DNA of 12,476 nt, from the NCBI RefSeq assembly GCF_003477525.1, contig NZ_QUDO01000080.1, positions 1-12,476 of the forward strand, written 5' to 3'. The notes beneath the pieces were generated by a model, which had not been told where the DNA came from, made no database searches, and saw nothing but the letters and a program-made list of their open reading frames with translations. Within the stretch, counting starts at the first letter, position 1. Each line of letters opens with the position of its first letter. The position numbers were made by a program, and so were the translations under genes. Source of the stretch: Ruminococcus sp. AF41-9. Lineage in GTDB: Bacteria; Bacillota; Clostridia; Lachnospirales; Lachnospiraceae. Below are positions 7,912 through 12,476 of the stretch, one piece after another.

Positions 7912-8600
7912 TTTGCCTCGCCTCCCGTCCATTGATAACCCATGCCGTAAACGGTCTTGATGTAGGACGCGCCGCCGTCGGATTCGATCTTGCTGCGAAT
8001 CCGGCTGATGGAGGTTGTCAGGGTGTGTTCGTCCACAAACCTTTCGTCTATATCCCACAGCTTTTCCAAAAGCCACCCACGGGTCAGCACTTGCCGGGGA
8101 TTTTTACGGAACAGGTTCAGCATTTTGTACTCCATCGGGGATAGGGTCAGGGGCTTGCCGTTTAGGGAGGCCGCCTGCTCCGAGAAGTCCAGAAACAGCC
8201 GCCCGTCGTCGTAAATGTCCTTGGCCGGTCTGTGGTGTTCCAGCATGGCGAACATGGCTTTGATTTTCCGCTGCAAGGCCCCGATCACAAAGGGCTTTGT
8301 GATGTAGTCCACCGCGCCCGCCTCATAGCCCCGTATCTGGTCGCTCTCCTGATCGTTGGCGGTCAGGAAAATTACAATGGTGTCCGGGTGCTGGGGCTTT
8401 ATCAGCTTGCACAGCTCAAAACCATTTCCATCCGGCAGGTTGATGTCCAGCAGCGCTAAATCAAATTCCCGGTGGCGGATGGCGTCGGCTGCGGTTCTGG
8501 CATTTAGGGCAGAAGTCACGCCGTAGCCGTCTGCGGTCAGGTTATAGTCTAACATCTTATTCAAAAAACTGTCGTCCTCGACAATTAAAATCTGCTTCAT
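7908..8600 (-). CDS. OmpR/PhoB-family response regulator
   Basis: This 230-residue transcription factor is activated by the adjacent kinase. The receiver domain (1-115) has the acidic pocket E8/D9/D10, phosphoacceptor D52 in LLDINLPDGNG, T80 and K102. The C-terminal winged helix (about 128-226) contains LTLSPMEYKML, the recognition-helix region EHTLTTSISRIRSKI and the wing ending TVYGMGYQW. The ATG at 8600 follows GGAAGTGAGG and lies four bases after the permease A stop, so the gene is the third member of operon A. Members of this family bind direct repeats spaced 11 bp, which is what is found at promoters A, B and C, so it very probably controls all three and its own synthesis. Base composition is distinctly more GC-rich than permease A upstream, suggesting a separate origin for the two-component pair. 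Confidence 0.95.
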   Translation of the reverse strand: MKQILIVEDDSFLNKMLDYNLTADGYGVTSALNARTAADAIRHREFDLALLDINLPDGNGFELCKLIKPQHPDTIVIFLTANDQESDQIRGYEAGAVDYITKPFVIGALQRKIKAMFAMLEHHRPAKDIYDDGRLFLDFSEQAASLNGKPLTLSPMEYKMLNLFRKNPRQVLTRGWLLEKLWDIDERFVDEHTLTTSISRIRSKIESDGGASYIKTVYGMGYQWTGGEAK

Positions 8601-8604
8601 ATCC

Positions 8605-11195
8605 TCACTTCCTTTTCTTTTTTAGTTTTTTATAAATAATTCCTGGAAAAATAATGCTGAACAATAATAAAAATACCATCAACGCAATCATTTCTTTTAC
8701 CGGATAGCGGAAAGCGAAATAGGAAATCTGCATTTTCATATACCACTGCATGATACCAATCCCTAAATTTCCAAAACTCATAAGCAATCCACATAACAGT
8801 AACCAATAGAAAAGACCCTCTGTTACAAACATTCGATATTCTTGTTTTTTTGTCATCCCTACACGTTCCAGGATTTTACACTCCCATTGCCGAAGCATAA
8901 TATCCGATATTCTTGTATTTGCGAAATTCATAATTCCTATAAATATTAAAATTCCACTAATACTCATAAGCAGCCATCTACTTGTCTGAATATAGTTCTG
9001 CTCCTTTAGCAAACGTTCTGATTTAGAATCTAAATAAAACAAGTTCAATTTATCAGCGTGTCCATATTTTGATTGAAATTCCATATTATAATTGCGAATC
9101 ATCTGATTCAGTCTTTCTCGGATAACTGACTCCTGATTTTTGTCAACATTAAATTGTATTTCAAAAATTTGTGGTGTTAATTTTTCTACCAGCCAATCAT
9201 ATGTAGTCTCTGTTACCAATAGGATATTTATATTTTTACCATCCCAGCACAATTTCATCTCTGGGAAATCATCCTCTGTTATATCCAGATAACCACAATT
9301 TACTAATTTCTCAGGAACTAAACTGCTCATTTCCGTACCAACCGGAACCAGATCATAAAATTCCATCTCTGTTCCTATATAATCCTGCACTTCTCCTGCT
9401 ATATAATCTGACATCCTATGATCATGTAGCACGATTGTTCCATGATTATTTTGAAACTGCTCCCAATTTACTAGCTTATCATTTTTCTGAATAAAGTCTT
9501 TTAGTTCTTCCTGCTCCCCGATACTAACTGTCTGAATTACCGTGGATATTTTATCTCCATCGATTAGAATCTTTATATTCTCCTTGCCATTTTTTTCGAC
9601 GATCGGATAAAATCCTTTGATGTTTTCTACTGAATGAAGTTCGTTTCCTATGGTCGTTTCAATATCATTCATAAGGGACTTCGGAAAAAACTTCATATTC
9701 TTTGTGTCCGGTGATGATTCAATTAAATAATTGCAAGCTTCCTCTGTAATTCCTATTTGGAAGTCCGGCTCTTTACTATAATAATTCTGTAAATCCACTC
9801 CGTTCACAATTACCGCAGAACATAATGCCAATTCGCACCCAAGCCATAATGACAAACTTGTTATCCCAAATGTTTTTTTATTCCGAAATAAATATTTCTT
9901 TGCAAGATAAATTTCAGGATGTTTTCCCCAGCAGTGGAATTTCTTTATCTTCGGTTTCTTCCTGCTTTTATGATAAGTAACCGCCTCCGTATATTTCATA
10001 CACTCCAACGGACTTAATTTCCTCATTTTTCTTTTCAGACATTCCACTGCCACTCCCAACGTGAAAATCACAAGAACAATCGCTAGGATAAGAAGTTTGG
10101 GTTGAAAGAAAACCATTCTTTCTAATTTCCATGTATTCTCTGCATACATTTTTTCTAATAACAATGGCATAATACCCCATATAAACATTCCCCCTAAAAC
10201 TGCTCCAGCGATACTTCCCGTAAGTCCTATTTTTAGCATCTCACGATTCATAACTTTAATATTCTGCTTTTGTTCCACACCAATTACTTGTAAAAGACCA
10301 TAACGTTGTAAATCTTTTTCCAGCGAAATATTTAGGATATTGTAAATAAACAAAAACATAGAAAGTAAAACCATAACCGAAAAAAAGACTGCAAATCCAT
10401 AACTTCCCATCATTTCACTTATTGCCCGATATTCTGCTGGGTTCATACTTACAATTCTCTGTCCCTCATTCAACTTTATGTTATTTGTCAGCATATGTTC
10501 TATTTGCGAACCACTGGAATATTTCTTTGTATGATCTATTAAAATCCTACATGGCTCCCATTGAAGCCCGTTCTTCTCCATTGATTTCTCTGATATAAAA
10601 GCCACAGAAGCACCGGAGGTTTGATTTTGATACTCTGTAAAATACCCAGAAAGTAAAAAGTTCTGCATACCGGTTCCACTGGTATTGAAAATGTCATTCC
10701 AATAAAAATCCAGTTCAATTTCCATGCCCACTTCGGGATTCTTGATTCCAAGATATTGCAGAGTTTTCGTAGAAGCATAATTTCATTTTCTTTTTCTGGA
10801 TAAGTCCCTACCACATTTGTAAATGCAGGACGTATCATTTTTTCAAATCCGGTCACATCTGTAATGACGCAATCACAATATTTTATGGAATCATCTAATA
10901 ATTTTCCTGCAAACTTTTCTTTCCCAATGCTTTCTATGCATGGTAGCTGTGTAAGCTGTTGTGTCATATCCGCTGTACCATTTTCAATATAGGTCGATAC
11001 AGCCATACCATCGGCTTTCATATTTTTCTGAATATCAATCTCCATCTTCCCATAGATTAAAGAGAACACACTAAAAATCACGCCTACAGTAATTGTAATT
11101 ACGATAAACAGTAGACGATTTCTGTTTTGATTCTTTTTCCTGGAAGCATCCATAAGCACTCTTTCAGCCGACTGATTACAATCGTAATTCTCCAT
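8605..11195 (-). pseudogene. FtsX-type ABC permease A, interrupted by a -1 frameshift
   Basis: Two overlapping frames together encode one permease of about 863 residues. The first frame starts at the ATG at 11195, one base after the ATPase A stop and behind GGGAGGG. It runs in phase through R143-K144 and would then end at 10539 after about 218 residues. The homologous reading continues in the -1 frame from base 10764 (TLQYLGIKNPEVGMEIEL) to the stop at 8605. The switch is in an AAAA run (10767-10764), as if one A had been lost. In the joined protein the first helix is at about 27-48, further FtsX helices at about 267-287, 323-346 and 366-385, and three helices lie near the C-terminus (one contains LLMSISGILIFIGIMNF). 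Base composition is strongly AT-rich compared with the next genes. The cause may be a real mutation, a sequencing error or, less likely, slippage at AAA. Confidence 0.85.
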
Positions 11196-11196
11196 C

Positions 11197-11859
11197 CTAT
11201 ACAACCCTCCCATCTTTCATCTGAATAATCCGATCTGCCATAGCTGCTATTCTTTCATCATGTGTAACGATAATCATTGTCTGGCTATATTTTTTACACA
11301 TCTTTTTCAAAAATTTCATAACGGATATACTGGTTGTAGAATCTAAATTTCCTGTCAACTCGTCTCCCAAAAGTATAGTAGGATGTGTATAAATAGCTCT
11401 GGCGATTGCGACCCGCTGCTGTTGTCCACCAGATAAAGTCATAGGATTTTGTAATAGTTTTTCCTCAATTTCCAGTTCTTCAGCTATCCGCATTACTTCT
11501 TTTTTACTGATATTTCTTTCCATAAGTTTGGCAGGTAAAACTATATTTTCAAATACATTCATCTCTGGGATTAAATTAAAATTTTGAAAAATAAACCCAA
11601 TATGCCATCTTCTGAAGGAACTTCTTTCCTCCATAGATAACTGTGTAATATCTACATCATTGATATAGACACATCCGTGTGTGGGATTTTCCAAACCACC
11701 TAGTAAATTGAGCAACGTGGTCTTTCCGCAACCTGAACTTCCCATAATAGCTACAAATTCATTTTCTTCAACTGTGAAAGATATATCATCAACTGCTCTT
11801 AAATAGTGTTCTCCATTAGAATATTCTTTTGTTAAAGATACTGTCTTTACTGCTGCCAT
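11197..11859 (-). CDS. ABC transporter ATPase A (BceA/MacB-like)
   Basis: This 220-residue ATPase is the first gene of operon A. It has Walker A GSSGCGKTT (40-48), Q-loop FIFQNFNL (Q92), signature LSGGQQQRV (142-150), Walker B with D166-E167, NLDS and H200. It is clearly related to ATPases B and C but far more divergent than they are from each other. One oddity: the usual DEPTGNLD reads DELTGNLD, with leucine (TTG) at position 168 where proline is nearly invariant. The catalytic acidic residues are kept, so activity is still possible. The ATG at 11859 follows AAGGGGG, with a leader of only about 20 bases from promoter A. The stop is one base before the permease A start. Its DNA is AT-rich like that gene, so the two probably arrived together. 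Confidence 0.93.
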   Translation of the reverse strand: MAAVKTVSLTKEYSNGEHYLRAVDDISFTVEENEFVAIMGSSGCGKTTLLNLLGGLENPTHGCVYINDVDITQLSMEERSSFRRWHIGFIFQNFNLIPEMNVFENIVLPAKLMERNISKKEVMRIAEELEIEEKLLQNPMTLSGGQQQRVAIARAIYTHPTILLGDELTGNLDSTTSISVMKFLKKMCKKYSQTMIIVTHDERIAAMADRIIQMKDGRVV

Positions 11860-11885
11860 ATCAATCCCCCTTATCTTTTTCAGAT

Positions 11886-11922
11886 AGTATAACAGGCAAA
11901 TGTCCGCGAAATGTTACAGCGG
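11886..11922 (-). promoter_or_regulatory. Promoter A with PhoB-type direct-repeat box
   Basis: The minus-strand -10 is TATACT (11891-11886). Six bases upstream lie AAATGTCCGCG (11898-11908) and AAATGTTACAG (11909-11919). The conserved block 11897-11922 is identical over 26 bases to 6756-6781 at promoter B, although the flanking DNA is unrelated. The second, upstream site seen at B and C is missing; the sequence changes into the 37-bp repeat instead. This promoter should drive ATPase A, permease A and the two-component genes, giving autoregulation. Confidence 0.75.
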
Positions 11923-11958
11923 ACGGATTTTTTTCTTTTGCCGTCGTCCGGCAGATTT
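11922..11958. repeat. Right copy of the 37-bp repeat bounding the array
   Basis: Bases 11928-11958 are identical to 267-297, and 11922-11927 match 261-266 except at one position. Here the outer left arm of the hairpin is absent and is replaced by the end of box A. A shorter alternative stem remains, CGGACG (11920-11925) with CGTCCG (11945-11950). The repeat lies between promoter A and the degenerate box D. Confidence 0.8.
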
Positions 11959-12304
11959 AATCACATTTTCTATCTTACTTGTAATTCTATAATAAAGACC
12001 AAATGTTGCAGAAATCTCCTAACCATTTTCTTTTTTGACAAGAAAACAGGCTGAATTGCTTCATTTTTGTAGCAATTCAATTCATAGATGTACCTCCAAA
12101 ATCAGAACGGAGGGTAATACTATTGCATTTTCTTTTGTTGATAAGGTCACAACGCAAAAAGTTAGGCAGATGCAGACTTATTAAACAAGACCCATGTACT
12201 AATAAAGTAACTTAACTCGTTGTGCTAGATAAAATAAATATAAAGAAACTTCAACAAAATGTGCTATCCTATTTGTAGGGAATACAACGAAAGGAGGCAT
12301 CATT
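11959..12304. other. Intergenic region without a clear gene
   Basis: AT-rich sequence separates the array from the transposase. It holds the degenerate promoter box described separately and a 9-bp hairpin (TGAATTGCT at 12052-12060 with AGCAATTCA at 12071-12079). It also holds a possible gene remnant on the plus strand: an ATG at 12088 opens nine codons to a TAA at 12115-12117, and the +1 frame then continues to a stop at 12182 (reading AFSFVDKVTTQKVRQMQTY at its end). I do not recognise that peptide. The left end of the insertion sequence should lie somewhere before 12290, but I could not pick out its terminal repeat without the other end. Confidence 0.4.
11989..12022 (-). promoter_or_regulatory. 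Degenerate fourth promoter box (D)
   Basis: The plus strand reads AAATGTTGCAG (12001-12011) then AAATCTCCTAA (12012-12022), an 11-bp pair resembling the boxes at A, B and C. The preceding bases, AAGACC against AAACCC at B and C, are also similar. On the minus strand a -10-like TATTAT (11994-11989) lies at exactly the same 6-bp distance. No gene starts within the 100 bases before promoter A. It may be a relic or an extra upstream promoter for operon A. Confidence 0.45.
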
Positions 12305-12476
12305 ATGTTGAAGTTCCAAGATAATAATACCACTGTTATTGCAACTTTTGAAGACTTTATTTTAACTACTTACGTTATTATTGACGAATTGTATCATCAG
12401 TTTGCACCTCCAGAAGTTACCAGCCGACGGCATATCCTGGATGCAAAATTGTCTGACTCAGAAATCATTACTATCA
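12305..12476 (+). CDS. IS982-family transposase, N-terminal part (runs off the window)
   Basis: The ATG at 12305 follows AAGGAGG (12291-12297) with a seven-base spacer, and the frame is open for 57 codons to the window edge. The product begins MLKFQDNNTTVIATFEDF and contains the region ILDAKLSDSEIITI. The LSDSEIITI stretch following a short helical N-terminus is what I know from IS982-type DDE transposases, which are about 290 residues long. The catalytic residues lie beyond the window. The gene is divergent from the ABC array and marks an insertion sequence at its upstream side. Whether the element is intact cannot be seen. Confidence 0.7.
   Translation, partial: MLKFQDNNTTVIATFEDFILTTYVIIDELYHQFAPPEVTSRRHILDAKLSDSEIITI

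Noticed and set aside
7912..8076. Longer kinase start at 8076
   Set aside because: It lies inside the regulator gene and adds a basic, non-membrane stretch. The ATG at 7911 overlaps the regulator stop as ATGA and gives a normal N-terminal membrane helix.
10764..10770. Programmed -1 frameshift in permease A
   Set aside because: The slip site CGA AAA is not a canonical X XXY YYZ heptamer, the A-run is only four long, and related permeases here are made in one frame. A simple one-base deletion is more likely, so it is kept only as an alternative.
12136..12149. 14-base match between 12136-12149 and the leader of operon B at 6732-6745
   Set aside because: TGTTGATAAGGTCA is AT-rich and isolated, with no flanking similarity. 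A match this short is not far from chance in 12 kb.
1..12476. tRNA, rRNA or CRISPR array
   Set aside because: No clover-leaf gene, rRNA segment or regularly spaced repeat series was seen on either strand.

Overview
The window looks like an accessory region of a low-to-mid GC Firmicute, probably a gut Clostridium-type bacterium. The basis is strong AGGAGG-type ribosome binding sites, short intergenic gaps, BceRS-like/FtsX-type ABC genes and an IS982-type transposase at the right edge. The taxon is inference. Nothing here proves a mobile element other than the partial insertion sequence, although the patchy base composition suggests transferred pieces.

Apart from the two edges, everything is read leftwards on the minus strand. 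From right to left: (1) operon A, promoter at about 11886-11922, ABC ATPase A (11859-11197), a large FtsX-type permease A split by a one-base frameshift (11195-8605), an OmpR/PhoB-type response regulator (8600-7908), a short-loop sensor kinase (7911-6880) and a terminator. (2) operon B, promoter at about 6745-6833, ABC ATPase B (6702-6037), permease B (6022-3644) and a strong terminator. (3) operon C, promoter at about 3489-3578, ABC ATPase C (3446-2781) and permease C (2766-352). The left 250 bases hold an unrecognised plus-strand open frame and several hairpins. The right 500 bases hold a degenerate fourth copy of the promoter box, a little unassigned sequence and the start of an IS982-type transposase on the plus strand.

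The unifying observation is regulatory. All three ABC operons start with the same 25-26 bp element, two 11-bp direct repeats beginning AAATGT. It always lies exactly 6 bp upstream of a -10 hexamer and takes the place of a -35 box. This is the layout expected for a PhoB/OmpR-type activator, and the only such regulator in the window is the one encoded in operon A. The simplest model is one two-component system switching on its own operon and two further transporter operons lying beside it. ATPases B and C are almost identical (about 9 differences in 221 residues), while their permeases share only the first dozen residues strongly and then diverge. So the array appears to have grown by duplication or conversion of the promoter-ATPase block, coupled to different permeases.

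By family knowledge such systems often detect and remove cell-envelope-active peptides (bacitracin or lantibiotic type), with the permease acting as part of the sensor. The substrate cannot be read from the sequence. The most interesting second-look items are the shared box and its orphan fourth copy, the frameshift in permease A just upstream of the regulator genes, and a 37-bp hairpin-derived repeat at both ends of the array.
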